Source: Actinomadura nitritigenes | GTDB taxonomy: Bacteria; Actinomycetota; Actinomycetes; Streptosporangiales; Streptosporangiaceae | Direction: 5' to 3' | DNA length: 64,000 nucleotides | NCBI RefSeq assembly: GCF_017573545.1 | Contig: NZ_JAGEOK010000001.1 | Coordinates: 310,001-374,000 of the forward strand | Shown here: positions 1-9,132 of the stretch, piece by piece | Layout: each line of letters opens with the position of its first letter | Position numbering within the stretch: position 1 is the first letter of the stretch | Translations under genes and position numbers: made by a program | The notes under the pieces: model-generated | Databases searched by the model: none | What the model was told of the DNA's origin: nothing | Seen by the model: only the letters and a program-made list of their open reading frames with translations

Positions 1-1
1 G

Positions 2-1048
2 CGCCGCACCGATCCCGCCGCCGCCCGCGAGGCGCTGCGGGAGACGTGGGCGAAGGAGCCCGCGCCCGACCGCGCCGCGTTCCTCGGCACGTTCCGGACC
101 GGGCTGTCGCCCGACGACGAGGAGTTCCTGGAGTCGGTGCTGGAGGACCGCGGCAAGGACGTCCGGCAGCTCGCCGCCGACCTGCTCGCCCGGCTGCCCG
201 GCTCCCCGTACGGGGAGCGGATGGCCGCGCGCGCCCGCTCCTGCCTGGTCCCGCGGGTGCGCACCGTGCGGGGCCGCGAGCAGACGTGGATCATGGTCGA
301 GCCGCCGGCCGCGCACGACGAGGACCTGGCGCGCGACGGGGTCCCGTTCCATCCCGGCGGGTCGTTCGCGCCCGGCGGCGGAGGGCGCCCGGTGGGGACG
401 CGGGCGGCCTGGCTGCGCGAGATCCTCGCCCGCACGCCGCTCGGCACCTGGACGGACCTGTTCGGGCTGCCGCCGATGGAGATCGTGTGCCTGCCGGTGG
501 CGGCGGCCGGGGCGGCCGAGGGGCGGCCCGGCCGGGACGAGCACGACGGCGACGCCCGCGACGTGCACATCGGGTGGGCGCGTGCCGCGCTGAAGCAGCA
601 GGACGCCGCGTGGGCGCGCGCGCTGCTGAAGGGCGGCGTCATGGTGGACGAGCCCGGCGCGCTCGCCGACCTGCTGGCGGTCCTGCCCGCCGGCGAGCGG
701 GACGCCGCGGCGGCGGGGCTGATCCGCTGGGTGGAGGGCCGCTCCGAGCTGCCGCCCATCCTGGAGCGGGTGCCCGGGCCGTGGACCGGCGACCTCGCGG
801 CCGCCGTGGTCGGCACGCTCGCCGCGTCCGCCGGGCGGCCCGCCTCCACCCGCCGCGACGAGCACGCCCTGACCCAGCTGTGCCGGCTCGCCGAGCAGCG
901 CCTCGACCCGTCCGCCGCGTCCCGGCTGGAGGAGCTGCTCGCCCGGCGCCCGGCCGAGGAGCCGGGGCGGGCCCTGCCGCGGGCCGTCCCGGCCCTGATC
1001 ACCACCCTGCGCTTCCGCGACGAGATGCTGAAGGAGCTCGCCCCGTGA
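2..1048 (+). CDS. DUF5691 family protein (3' part, truncated by window edge)
   Basis: The reading frame is open from the first complete codon to TGA at 1046-1048, so the N-terminus lies outside the window; about 348 residues are visible. The protein is Arg/Ala/Leu-rich and helical, with a segment FLESVLEDRGKDVRQLAADL typical of the HEAT-like part of DUF5691 proteins. No catalytic motif or membrane segment is seen. It is the first visible member of a tight operon: its TGA overlaps the GTG start of the MoxR ATPase (GTGA), followed by DUF5682 and vWA genes joined the same way. In actinomycetes this set is usually preceded by a SWIM zinc-finger gene, which would lie to the left. The biochemical role is unknown; a scaffold or adaptor for the ATPase/vWA pair is an inference. 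Confidence 0.8.
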   Translation, partial: RRTDPAAAREALRETWAKEPAPDRAAFLGTFRTGLSPDDEEFLESVLEDRGKDVRQLAADLLARLPGSPYGERMAARARSCLVPRVRTVRGREQTWIMVEPPAAHDEDLARDGVPFHPGGSFAPGGGGRPVGTRAAWLREILARTPLGTWTDLFGLPPMEIVCLPVAAAGAAEGRPGRDEHDGDARDVHIGWARAALKQQDAAWARALLKGGVMVDEPGALADLLAVLPAGERDAAAAGLIRWVEGRSELPPILERVPGPWTGDLAAAVVGTLAASAGRPASTRRDEHALTQLCRLAEQRLDPSAASRLEELLARRPAEEPGRALPRAVPALITTLRFRDEMLKELAP

Positions 1049-2154
1049 CCGAACCCGTGACCGGAGATCCCGTGCCCGCCGGGGTGCTGCGCCCGCACGC
1101 CGAGCAGGAGTACGCCGGCGAGCTGGCCCGGCTGGCCGAGCACGACGACCGGCCCCGGCCGCCGGGCTGGCGGCTGTCGCCGTGGGCCGTCACGACGTAC
1201 CTGCTCGGCGGGGAGCTGCCCGACGGCACCGTGGTCTCGCCGAAGTACGTCGGCCGGCGGCGGCTGATGGAGGTCGCGGTGGCGACGCTGGCGACCGACC
1301 GGGCGCTGCTGCTGCTCGGCGTGCCCGGCACCGCGAAGACGTGGGTGTCGGAGCACCTCGCCGCGGCGATCAGCGGCGACTCGACGCTGCTGGTGCAGGG
1401 GACGGCCGGGACGGCGGAGGAGGCGATCCGCTACGGCTGGAACTACGCGCGGCTGCTCGCGGAGGGGCCGTCGGAGAAGGCGCTGGTGGAGAGCCCGCTG
1501 ATACGGGCGATGCGGCGCGGGTCGGTGGCGCGGATCGAGGAGCTGACCCGGATGCCGTCCGACGTCCAGGACGCCCTGATCACGGTGCTGTCGGAGAAGA
1601 CGCTGCCGGTCCCGGAGCTGAGCACCGAGGTGCAGGCGCGCAAGGGCTTCACGGTCATCGCGACCGCGAACGACCGCGACCGGGGCGTGAACGAGCTGTC
1701 CAGCGCGCTGCGGCGGCGGTTCAACACGGTGGTGCTGCCGCTGCCCGACACCGTCGAGGACGAGGTGGACATCGTGGCCCGCCGCGTCGACCGGATCGGC
1801 GCGCCGCTGGAGCTGCCGCAGGCCCCGGCGGGCCTGGAGGAGATCCGGCGGGTCGTCACCGTGTTCCGGGAGCTGCGCTCGGGGCTGACCGCCGACGGCC
1901 GCACGAAGCTGAAGTCGCCGAGCGGGACGCTCAGCACCGCCGAGGCCATCTCGGTGATCACCAGCGGGCTGGCGCTCGCCGCGCACTTCGGCGACGGGGT
2001 GCTGCGGGCGGCGGACGTGGCGGGCGGGCTCGTCGGCGCCGTCGTCCAGGACCCGGTGTCGGACCGGGTGGTGTGGCAGGAGTACCTGGAGGCCGTCGTG
2101 CGGGACCGGCCCGAATGGCGGGACTTCTACCGCGCCTGCCGGGAGGTGTCTTGA
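1045..2154 (+). CDS. MoxR-type AAA+ ATPase
   Basis: A 369-residue AAA+ ATPase of the MoxR group. GTG at 1045 overlaps the upstream TGA and is chosen because the overlap repeats at each junction of the operon. Walker A is GVPGTAKT (residues 92-99). An acidic Walker B-like stretch, ARIEELTRMPSDVQDAL, follows near residue 155, then a sensor-1 region with ATANDRD, and an RRRF arginine-finger-type motif. MoxR ATPases act as chaperone-like remodellers, usually with a vWA partner that binds Mg2+ through a MIDAS site; such a partner is encoded two genes downstream (4454-5662). Predicted cytoplasmic. The family is confident; the substrate is unknown. Confidence 0.93.
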   Translation: MTEPVTGDPVPAGVLRPHAEQEYAGELARLAEHDDRPRPPGWRLSPWAVTTYLLGGELPDGTVVSPKYVGRRRLMEVAVATLATDRALLLLGVPGTAKTWVSEHLAAAISGDSTLLVQGTAGTAEEAIRYGWNYARLLAEGPSEKALVESPLIRAMRRGSVARIEELTRMPSDVQDALITVLSEKTLPVPELSTEVQARKGFTVIATANDRDRGVNELSSALRRRFNTVVLPLPDTVEDEVDIVARRVDRIGAPLELPQAPAGLEEIRRVVTVFRELRSGLTADGRTKLKSPSGTLSTAEAISVITSGLALAAHFGDGVLRAADVAGGLVGAVVQDPVSDRVVWQEYLEAVVRDRPEWRDFYRACREVS

Positions 2155-4457
2155 CGGCCGGACGGGTCGAGGTCTTCGGGATCCGCCACCACGGTCCCGG
2201 TTCGGCGCGCGCGCTGCGCGGCGCGCTGGAGGAGTACGGTCCCGACGCGGTCCTGATCGAGGGGCCGCCGGAGGCCGACGGGATCGTGGAGCTGGCCGGC
2301 GACCCCGGCATGGTCCCGCCGGTCGCGCTGCTGGCCTACTCCCCCGCGGGCCCGTCCGGCGGCGCGGCGGAGAAGGGCGACCGGAAGGCCGCGTTCTGGC
2401 CGTTCGCGGAGTTCAGCCCGGAGTGGCAGGCGATCCGGTACGGGCTGGCGGCGGGCGCGGCCGTCCGGTTCTGCGACCTGCCCGCCGCGCAGCAGCTCGT
2501 CCCGCCCGAACCGGACGGCGCCGACCCCTCCGGCACCGGACCGGACGGCACCGGACCCGGCGGCGAGGAGTCCGGGGACGAGGCGGCGGGCGCCGCGCCG
2601 CCGGAGGACATCCGGCTGGATCCGCTCGGGACGCTGGCCAAGGCGGCGGGCTACGACGACGCCGAACGCTGGTGGGACGACGTCGTCGAGCACCGCCACG
2701 AGGGCCCCTCGCCGTTCCCCGCGATCGCCGAGGCCATGGCCGAGCTGCGCGAGCGGGTGGAGCCGTCCCGGGCCGACCGCCGCGAGGAGCAGCGCGAGGC
2801 CCACATGCGCCGGACCGTGCGCCGCGCCCTCAAGGAGGGGTTCGAGCGGGTCGCGGTGGTCTGCGGCGCCTGGCACGTCCCGGCACTGCGCGCGAAGGTC
2901 CCCGCGACGCACGACGACCGGACGCTGCGCGGGCTGCCGAAGACGAAGGTCGCGATGACGTGGGTGCCGTGGACGCACGGGCGGCTGGCGGGCCGCTCCG
3001 GGTACGGCGCGGGCGTCCGCTCCCCCGGCTGGTACCACCACCTGTTCGCGGCGCCGGACCGGCCGGTCGAGCGGTGGCTCGCCGCCGCAGCGCGGCTGCT
3101 GCGCGAGGAGGACCTGCACGTCTCGTCCGCCCACGTGATCGAGGCGGTCCGGCTGGCGGAGGCGCTCGCCGCGCTGCGCGGCCGCCCGCTGGCCGGGCTC
3201 GACGAGGTCACCGAGGCGACCCGCGCGGTGCTGTGCGAGGGCGCGGAGGCGCCGGTCGAGCTGATCCGCGAGCGGATGGTCGTCGGGGAGCGGCTCGGCG
3301 CCGTCCCGGACCGGACGCCGATGGTGCCGCTCCAGCGCGACCTGCAGGCCGAGCAGCGGCGGCTGCGGCTCCGGCCGTCCGCGCTCGGCAAGGAGCAGGA
3401 CCTCGACCTCCGCAAGCCCACCGACCTGGAGCGCAGCCGGCTGCTGCACCGGCTCCGGCTGCTCGACGTCGACTGGGGCGTGCCCGCGGAGAGCCGGTCG
3501 AAGGGGACGTTCCGGGAGACGTGGACGCTGGTGTGGCGGCCCGAGTTCGACGTCGAGCTGATCGAGGCGAGCGCGTGGGGCACGACCGTGCGGGACGCGA
3601 CCGCGGCCCGCGCGGAGGCGATGGCCTCCGGGGCCCGGACGCTGCCGGAGCTGACGTCCGTCGCGGAGCGCTGCCTGCTCGCCGACCTCGGCGACGCGCT
3701 GCCGACGGTGATGCGCGCGCTCGCCGACCGGGCCGCGCTCGACACCGACGTCGCGCACCTGATGGCGGCGCTGCCCGCGCTCGTGCGCGCGCTCCGCTAC
3801 GGCGACGTGCGCGGCACCGCGACGGGCCCGCTGCGCACCGTGGTCGACGGCCTGGTCGTCCGGGTGTGCGTCGGCCTGCCGCCCGCCGTGTCGGGCCTCG
3901 ACGACGACGCCGCCCGCGACTTCCTCGGGCACGTCGACTCCGTCCACGGCGCCCTCGCCCTGCTCGCCGACGAGTCTCACCTCGAGCGCTGGCGCGCGGC
4001 CCTGACGGCCCTGATCGCCCGGCCCGAGACCCTCCACGGCCTGCTGGAAGGCCGCGTCACCCGGCTGCTGCTGGACGCGGGCCGGCTGGACGACGTCCCC
4101 GCCCGGATGGCGCGCGCCGTGTCGGTGGGCGCCGCGCCCGCCCGCGCCGCCGCCTGGGTCGAGGGGTTCCTGTCCGGCGGCGGGCTCGTCCTCGTGCACG
4201 ACGAGGAGCTGCTCCGGCTGGTCGACGGCTGGATCGCCGGGCTGCCCGCCGACGCGTTCACCGACGTCCTGCCGCTGCTGCGCCGCACGTTCGGCGCGTA
4301 CGCCGCCGCCGAGCGGCGCGCGATCGGCGAGCGGGTCCGCCGGGCCGGGGCCGCGCCCGCCGGACCGTCCCGCCCGTCCGGCGACGACCTCGACGGGAAG
4401 CGCGCGGCGCCCGCCGTCGCGACGGCGCTGCGCGTCCTCGGCTGGGGGGCACCGTGA
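2151..4457 (+). CDS. DUF5682 family protein
   Basis: A 768-residue cytoplasmic protein. The start is taken as TTG at 2151 because it overlaps the upstream TGA (TTGA) and leads directly into the conserved VEVFGIRHHGPGSARAL segment. Two blocks, GIRHHGPGSAR followed by PDAVLIEGPPE, and later VAVVCGAWHVPALR (around residue 240), recall the histidine/glutamate motifs of the TraB/ChaN/EreA-like superfamily (GTAH..., VELC..., GAGH...). That relationship is my inference. The C-terminal two thirds are helical and Ala/Leu/Arg-rich. A Gly/Pro/Asp-rich insert near residues 118-150 is low complexity. It sits between the MoxR ATPase and the vWA gene, so a role in the same complex is likely. No experimentally known function is recalled. 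Confidence 0.85.
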   Translation: MTAGRVEVFGIRHHGPGSARALRGALEEYGPDAVLIEGPPEADGIVELAGDPGMVPPVALLAYSPAGPSGGAAEKGDRKAAFWPFAEFSPEWQAIRYGLAAGAAVRFCDLPAAQQLVPPEPDGADPSGTGPDGTGPGGEESGDEAAGAAPPEDIRLDPLGTLAKAAGYDDAERWWDDVVEHRHEGPSPFPAIAEAMAELRERVEPSRADRREEQREAHMRRTVRRALKEGFERVAVVCGAWHVPALRAKVPATHDDRTLRGLPKTKVAMTWVPWTHGRLAGRSGYGAGVRSPGWYHHLFAAPDRPVERWLAAAARLLREEDLHVSSAHVIEAVRLAEALAALRGRPLAGLDEVTEATRAVLCEGAEAPVELIRERMVVGERLGAVPDRTPMVPLQRDLQAEQRRLRLRPSALGKEQDLDLRKPTDLERSRLLHRLRLLDVDWGVPAESRSKGTFRETWTLVWRPEFDVELIEASAWGTTVRDATAARAEAMASGARTLPELTSVAERCLLADLGDALPTVMRALADRAALDTDVAHLMAALPALVRALRYGDVRGTATGPLRTVVDGLVVRVCVGLPPAVSGLDDDAARDFLGHVDSVHGALALLADESHLERWRAALTALIARPETLHGLLEGRVTRLLLDAGRLDDVPARMARAVSVGAAPARAAAWVEGFLSGGGLVLVHDEELLRLVDGWIAGLPADAFTDVLPLLRRTFGAYAAAERRAIGERVRRAGAAPAGPSRPSGDDLDGKRAAPAVATALRVLGWGAP

Positions 4458-5662
4458 GCGGAGGCACAGAGATCGACGGCCCTGAGAACGACGGCACCGT
4501 GAACGACGGCCCGGAGCGGATGCGCCGCTGGCGGCTGGTGCTCGGCGGCGAGCGAGCCGACGGCACCGGGGTGTCGCTGACCGGCGACGACGCCCGGATG
4601 GACGCGGCGCTGGAGAAGCTCTACGGGGCGGGCGACGCCGGCGGGGGCCGGCCCCGGCCGGGCCGCCGCGGAGCCGGGCTCGGCGACTCCGCCCCGTCGG
4701 TCGCCCGCTGGCTCGGCGACATCCGCGCCTACTTCCCGTCCACGGTCGTCCAGGTGATGCAGAAGGACGCGATCGAGCGGCTCGACCTCACCCGGCTGCT
4801 GCTGGAGCCGGAGATGCTGGAGGCCGTCGAACCGGACGTGCACCTGGTCGGGACGCTGCTGTCGCTGAACAAGGTCATGCCGGACCGGGCGCGGGAGTCG
4901 GCGCGGGCCGTCGTCCGGAAGGTCGTCGACGAGCTGGAGCGGCGGCTCGCGCAGCGGACCCGCTCGGCGGTCGGCGGCGCCCTCGACCGGTCCGCGCGGG
5001 TGCGGCGGCCGAAGCGGCTCGCGGACGTCGACTGGGACCGGACGATCCACGCGAACCTGCGGCACTACCTGCCCGAGCACGGCACGCTCGTGCCGGAGCG
5101 GATGATCGGGTACGGGCGGCGCCGGCAGGCGGTGCAGCGGGACGTGGTCCTCGCGATCGACCAGAGCGGCTCGATGGCGGCCTCGGTGGTGTACGCGAGC
5201 GTGTTCGGCGCCGTGCTGGCCTCGATGCGGTCGCTGCGGACGTCGCTGGTGGTGTTCGACACCGCCGTCGCCGACCTGACCGACCAGCTGCACGACCCGG
5301 TCGAGGTCCTGTTCGGGACCCGGCTCGGCGGCGGCACGGACATCAACCGCGCGGTCGCGTACTGCCAGGGCCTCGTGACCCGGCCCAACGAGACGATCCT
5401 GGTGCTGGTCAGCGACCTGTACGAGGGCGGCGTCCGGGACGAGATGCTGCAGCGGGTCGCGGCGCTGGCGGCGGCGGGGGTGCAGGTCGTCGTGCTGCTG
5501 GCGCTGTCGGACGACGGCGCGCCGGCCTACGACCACGACAACGCCGCGGCCCTCGCGGCCCTCGGCGTCCCGGCGTTCGCCTGCACCCCGGACGCCTTCC
5601 CGGACCTGATGGCCGCCGCGATCGAGCGGCGCGACCTCGGGGAGTGGGCGGAGCGGCGCTGA
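4454..5662 (+). CDS. vWA domain protein, MoxR partner
   Basis: A 402-residue protein starting at GTG 4454, overlapping the upstream TGA; GTG 4499 and ATG 4519 are alternatives. The C-terminal half is a von Willebrand A domain of the CoxE-like type. The MIDAS motif AIDQSGSM places D236, S238 and S240, the later GGTDIN supplies the MIDAS threonine, and LVSDLYEGG supplies the aspartate. The N-terminal half is helical and charged. MoxR-vWA pairs are thought to assemble or remodel protein complexes. This is the last gene of the operon: its stop TGA (5660-5662) abuts the stop of the convergent kinase gene with no spacer. Confidence 0.92.
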   Translation: MSGGTEIDGPENDGTVNDGPERMRRWRLVLGGERADGTGVSLTGDDARMDAALEKLYGAGDAGGGRPRPGRRGAGLGDSAPSVARWLGDIRAYFPSTVVQVMQKDAIERLDLTRLLLEPEMLEAVEPDVHLVGTLLSLNKVMPDRARESARAVVRKVVDELERRLAQRTRSAVGGALDRSARVRRPKRLADVDWDRTIHANLRHYLPEHGTLVPERMIGYGRRRQAVQRDVVLAIDQSGSMAASVVYASVFGAVLASMRSLRTSLVVFDTAVADLTDQLHDPVEVLFGTRLGGGTDINRAVAYCQGLVTRPNETILVLVSDLYEGGVRDEMLQRVAALAAAGVQVVVLLALSDDGAPAYDHDNAAALAALGVPAFACTPDAFPDLMAAAIERRDLGEWAERR

Positions 5663-7471
5663 TCAGGAGGCCCAGATGCCCTGGGCGAGCAGGAGCACCA
5701 CCAGCGCGGTGAGGGCGGCGTGCCCGGCGAGCGCGGCCGGCTCCACGGGGACCAGCGCGCCCCACGCCGCCCACATCGCGACGCGGACGACCCGCGCGCC
5801 CACGACCGTCCACGCCGCCGCCCGGCTGCCCCGCCACGCGACGATCACCGCGACCAGCGTGACGATCGCGACCAGCGTGAACGAGGCCGCGACCACCGGC
5901 AGGAGCCCGCCCCGGTGGCCGGTGCTGAGCGACGGACGGGCGATCAGGATCGCCAGCGCGACGACGTCAAGCGCGGCGAGCAGCGTCGCGAGCACCAGAC
6001 CGGTGACGACTCCCGGGCCACGCCGCAGCCGCCGGTACGTCCGCGCGGGCGGCGCCTGCGGGCCCGGAGGCGCCGGCCGCCCGCCGTCACCGAACGGCGC
6101 CGGGTGGCCGGCCGGCTCTTGAAGGCCCGGGGGCCCTTGAGGCACGGGAGGCCGCTGGTATTCGAGGGGCTGCGAGTAACCGGAGGGACCGGAGTGCTCG
6201 GACGACGCCCGGTAGGACGCGGACTCCGCGCCCTGCCCCTGTCCTCCCGCGGCGCCCCACGTCGCCGGCGCGCTGGGACCGGGCGGGCGGCCAGGGGCGG
6301 CGGCCTCGGTCGAACCGGGGCCGGTGCCGAAGCCGGCGGCGGTCGGCGCTTCCGCGGCGCCGTACGCGCCGGGCGGAGATCCCGTGGCGCCCTCCCCGGG
6401 CACGGACCCGGCCTGCGCCGGCCCGGCCTGTGCGGCTCCAGGTAGGGCGGCTCCGGGCAGGGCGACGCCAGGCGAGGCGGGGCCAGGCGGGGTCGCGCTG
6501 GAAACGGGCGGACCGTGCTGGGCGCCCTGGGGAGGGGTGGGGCCGGGCCGGGCGGCGCCCGTCCAGGTCGCGGTCGGGGGTTCGGGCAGGGCCGCCGTGG
6601 CGGGGGCGGCGGACGGGTCGGGGCGCGGGTGCGGCGGGCCCGGACGGTCGCCGAGGAGGCGGAGCAGGACGTCCTCGGAGGTGGGGCGGGCCTTGGGGTC
6701 CTTGGCGAGGCAGCCGGCGGCGACCTCGGCGATCGGGCCCGGCAGCGCGCCGAGGTCGGGCGTCTCGTGCATGATCCGGTACATCACGGCGGGCAGCGCG
6801 CCGCCCGCGAACGGATCGCGGCCGGTGGCGGCGAACAGCAGCGTGGCCGCCCACGCGAACAGGTCGGTGGCCGGCGACACCCGTCCCGCGAACTGCTCGG
6901 GCGCCATGTAGGCGGGGGTCCCGACGACCTGGCTGGTCATCGTGGCGCCGGCGTCGAAGGCGCGGGCGATGCCGAAGTCGATCACGCGCGGCCCGTCCAG
7001 GCCCATCAGCACGTTCTGCGGCTTGAAGTCGCGGTGCACGACGCCCGCGCGGTGGATCGCGGTGAGCGCGGTGACCGTGCCGATCGCCAGCCGGTCCAGG
7101 TCGGCGCCGGTGCGCGGGCCCCGCTCGTGCACGAGCTCGCGCAGCGACCGGCCCGGCACGTACTCGCTGACGATGTAGGGGCGGTCGCCGTCCATGTCGG
7201 CGGCGAGGACCTGCGCGGTGCAGAACCCCGCGACCCGCTGCAGCAGCGCCAGCTCGCGGACGAACCGGCTGCGCGCGGCGGCGTTGCCGAGCAGCTGCGC
7301 GTGCAGAAGCTTGACGGCGACGCGCTGCGGCGCGCCGGGCGGGTGGTCGCCCGCGCCGGCGGGGCGGCCGAGGTAGACCACGCCCTGGCCGCCGGTGCCG
7401 AGCCGCCCGAGGATCTCGTAGCCGCCGAGGCGGGTGGGATCCGCGGCGGTGAGGGGAAGCGGGCTCGCCAT
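5663..7471 (-). CDS. Ser/Thr protein kinase with Pro-rich linker and C-terminal membrane segments
   Basis: ATG at 7471 gives 602 residues (MASPLPLTAADP...); a GGGGGTC stretch just upstream could serve as ribosome site. The N-terminal 280 residues form a Hanks-type (PknB-like) kinase: glycine loop GTGGQGVVYLG, VAVKLL lysine, HRDFKPQN catalytic loop, DFG and APEQ motifs. Residues about 280-470 are a low-complexity Pro/Gly/Ala linker. The last 140 residues contain about four hydrophobic helices, so the kinase is probably anchored with the catalytic domain in the cytoplasm. No PASTA repeats are present. It is divergent from the DUF6777 lipoprotein gene, a neighbourhood I associate with actinomycete signalling loci. 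Its TGA directly abuts the vWA stop codon. Confidence 0.92.
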   Translation of the reverse strand: MASPLPLTAADPTRLGGYEILGRLGTGGQGVVYLGRPAGAGDHPPGAPQRVAVKLLHAQLLGNAAARSRFVRELALLQRVAGFCTAQVLAADMDGDRPYIVSEYVPGRSLRELVHERGPRTGADLDRLAIGTVTALTAIHRAGVVHRDFKPQNVLMGLDGPRVIDFGIARAFDAGATMTSQVVGTPAYMAPEQFAGRVSPATDLFAWAATLLFAATGRDPFAGGALPAVMYRIMHETPDLGALPGPIAEVAAGCLAKDPKARPTSEDVLLRLLGDRPGPPHPRPDPSAAPATAALPEPPTATWTGAARPGPTPPQGAQHGPPVSSATPPGPASPGVALPGAALPGAAQAGPAQAGSVPGEGATGSPPGAYGAAEAPTAAGFGTGPGSTEAAAPGRPPGPSAPATWGAAGGQGQGAESASYRASSEHSGPSGYSQPLEYQRPPVPQGPPGLQEPAGHPAPFGDGGRPAPPGPQAPPARTYRRLRRGPGVVTGLVLATLLAALDVVALAILIARPSLSTGHRGGLLPVVAASFTLVAIVTLVAVIVAWRGSRAAAWTVVGARVVRVAMWAAWGALVPVEPAALAGHAALTALVVLLLAQGIWAS

Positions 7472-7603
7472 TGTGACCCCCGTCAGGTCCCGCAATGCCG
7501 GCCGCCGGCCGGGCGCAAGAATTCCGTATTCTCCCGGGCACTAATCGGCGCCGCCCGGCATCCAAGAGTATAGGTTCACCGAACCCGGAGCGGGAGACGA
7601 CGC

Positions 7604-8719
7604 ATGCTCGAGATCAATTCACGAATGGCGCGGGGCCGGATTCCGATCATGGCGGCCGGCGCGCTGGTGCTGGCGGCGGGGACGCTGGCGGGCTGCGGGG
7701 ACGCGGGGGCCACCATCACCCGGCTGACCGTGGGCTCGCCGGGCCGCGACCCGTACACGCTGGCGGCGAACACCGACCAGGTCAAGGTGGCGGCACGCCC
7801 GGCGCGGGGCGGCACGAAGGACGGCGACGCGCCCGGCCTGTACGGCGGGACGCGCCGGATCTCGAGCTGCGACCAGCGCAGGCTCGTCGCGTTCCTGCAG
7901 GCCAACCCGGCCAAGGCGCGCGCGTGGGCGGGCGTGCAGGGCATTCCGGCGAGCGACATCCCGCGGTACGTGTCGCGGCTGACGCCGGTGCTGCTGCGCA
8001 CCGACACCCTCGTGACCAACCACGGCTACCGGGACGGCGGGGCGACGAGCGAGAGCGCCGTGCTCCAGGCCGGTATGGGCGTTCTGGTCAATGGCTACGG
8101 CGTTCCGGCGGTGAAGTGCAATTGCGGTAATCCGCTGACCGCGCCGGAGGGCAAGATCAATACCTCGAACGCGCGGTACAGTGGCCGAAAGTGGCCGGGA
8201 TTCGAGAAGCGGAATGTGACCCGGATCCGGCCGCGGGATTCCCGCAAGGGCACGATCATGGTCTTCGTGCTCGTCGACCCGGGCGCCACGATGGGCTTCG
8301 AGCGGCCGCGCGCGACCACGGGCGGCGACGACGGGCCGCCGCAGCCGCTCCCGGCCACCGAGACGGAGCCCGCGGGCGGCACGCCGAGCGACTCCCCGGC
8401 GCCGATCGACTCGGGGGACGGATCGTCGGGCTCCCCCGCGCCGGGCGACGGGTCGCCGGCCCCCGGGTCGCCGGAGCCGGGGATCTCCGACCCGGGATCC
8501 CCCGCCCCGGGGTCCCCGGGGCCGGAGATCTCGCAGCCGGGGGTGTCGCCCGGCGGCGAACCGGGCACGGGGACCGCGACCGGCACCGGCGATGATGGGT
8601 CGGGTGGCACCGGGACCGAAGGCACCGGCGGCGCCGGGACGCCCGGCGACGAGCCGCAGAGCCCGGTGATCTCGATGGCGCCGCCCGGCGGATCGGCGGG
8701 GCCGTCCCCGGCCCTCTGA
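7604..8719 (+). CDS. DUF6777 domain lipoprotein
   Basis: A 371-residue exported protein. ATG 7604 is preceded by GGGAG at about 7592-7596. A signal sequence ends in the lipobox LAGC (residues 30-33 region), so it is predicted to be lipid-anchored outside the membrane. Residues about 55-225 are the conserved DUF6777-like domain, with an SSCDQRRLVAFLQ motif, a VKCNCGNPL Cys pair and a TIMVFVLVDPG strand. Residues about 235-371 are a Pro/Ser/Gly/Asp/Thr-rich tail made of SPAPG/PGSP-type repeats, probably disordered and cell-wall spanning. It is divergent from the membrane Ser/Thr kinase, so it may report to or be regulated with that kinase (inference). Function unknown. Confidence 0.8.
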   Translation: MLEINSRMARGRIPIMAAGALVLAAGTLAGCGDAGATITRLTVGSPGRDPYTLAANTDQVKVAARPARGGTKDGDAPGLYGGTRRISSCDQRRLVAFLQANPAKARAWAGVQGIPASDIPRYVSRLTPVLLRTDTLVTNHGYRDGGATSESAVLQAGMGVLVNGYGVPAVKCNCGNPLTAPEGKINTSNARYSGRKWPGFEKRNVTRIRPRDSRKGTIMVFVLVDPGATMGFERPRATTGGDDGPPQPLPATETEPAGGTPSDSPAPIDSGDGSSGSPAPGDGSPAPGSPEPGISDPGSPAPGSPGPEISQPGVSPGGEPGTGTATGTGDDGSGGTGTEGTGGAGTPGDEPQSPVISMAPPGGSAGPSPAL

Positions 8720-8735
8720 TCCGCGCTGCTACATT

Positions 8736-8749
8736 TGTTCATATGAGCA
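8736..8749. promoter_or_regulatory. Imperfect palindromic operator over the arsR start codon
   Basis: TGTTCATATGAGCA is a 7+7 inverted repeat with one mismatch, resembling the TGAACA-type half sites of SmtB/ArsR metalloregulators. It overlaps the ATG at 8743. A -10-like TACATT lies at 8730-8735, which would place the transcription start at or next to the ATG, suggesting a leaderless mRNA. Binding by the encoded repressor is inferred. Confidence 0.5.
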
Positions 8750-9132
8750 GTGCTTCAGATGTCATTCCGGCGGAGGCGTGCGCCGTCCGCGTGGTCGACG
8801 CGGAGAAGGTCGCCCTCGTCTCCGCGTCGATGCCGGGCGCGGAGGCCGTCGGGGAGCTCGCGCAGGTGTTCGGGCTGCTGTCCGACCCGGGCCGGCTCCG
8901 GGTGATCACGGCGCTGCTCGAAGGGGGAGAGATGTGCGTGTGCGACATCGCGGCGTCCTGCGGGCAGTCGGAGTCGTCGGTGTCGCACGCGCTGCGCCTG
9001 CTGCGCGCCAACCGCGTGGTCCGGGTCCGCCGGGCCGGGCGGATGGCCTACTACCGGCTGGACGACTCGCACGTCCGGATGCTGCTCGATCTCGCCCTCG
9101 CCCACGTCGGCCACGGGGAGGAAGGCGCATGA
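8743..9132 (+). CDS. ArsR/SmtB-family zinc-type metalloregulator
   Basis: A 129-residue winged-helix repressor. The core runs from VFGLLSDPGRLRVITALL through the recognition helix SESSVSHALRLLR to the wing VRRAGRMAYYRL. The C-terminal helix carries the full alpha-5 zinc signature D-x-H-x10-H-x-x-H (DSHVRMLLDLALAHVGH), as in SmtB/CzrA/NmtR sensors. An additional CVC motif in the alpha-3 region (EMCVCDIA) resembles the ArsR/CadC thiol site, so a second site is possible. The gene overlaps the efflux pump gene by ATGA (9129-9132). It is expected to repress both genes until zinc or a related metal binds. Confidence 0.93.
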   Translation: MSSASDVIPAEACAVRVVDAEKVALVSASMPGAEAVGELAQVFGLLSDPGRLRVITALLEGGEMCVCDIAASCGQSESSVSHALRLLRANRVVRVRRAGRMAYYRLDDSHVRMLLDLALAHVGHGEEGA

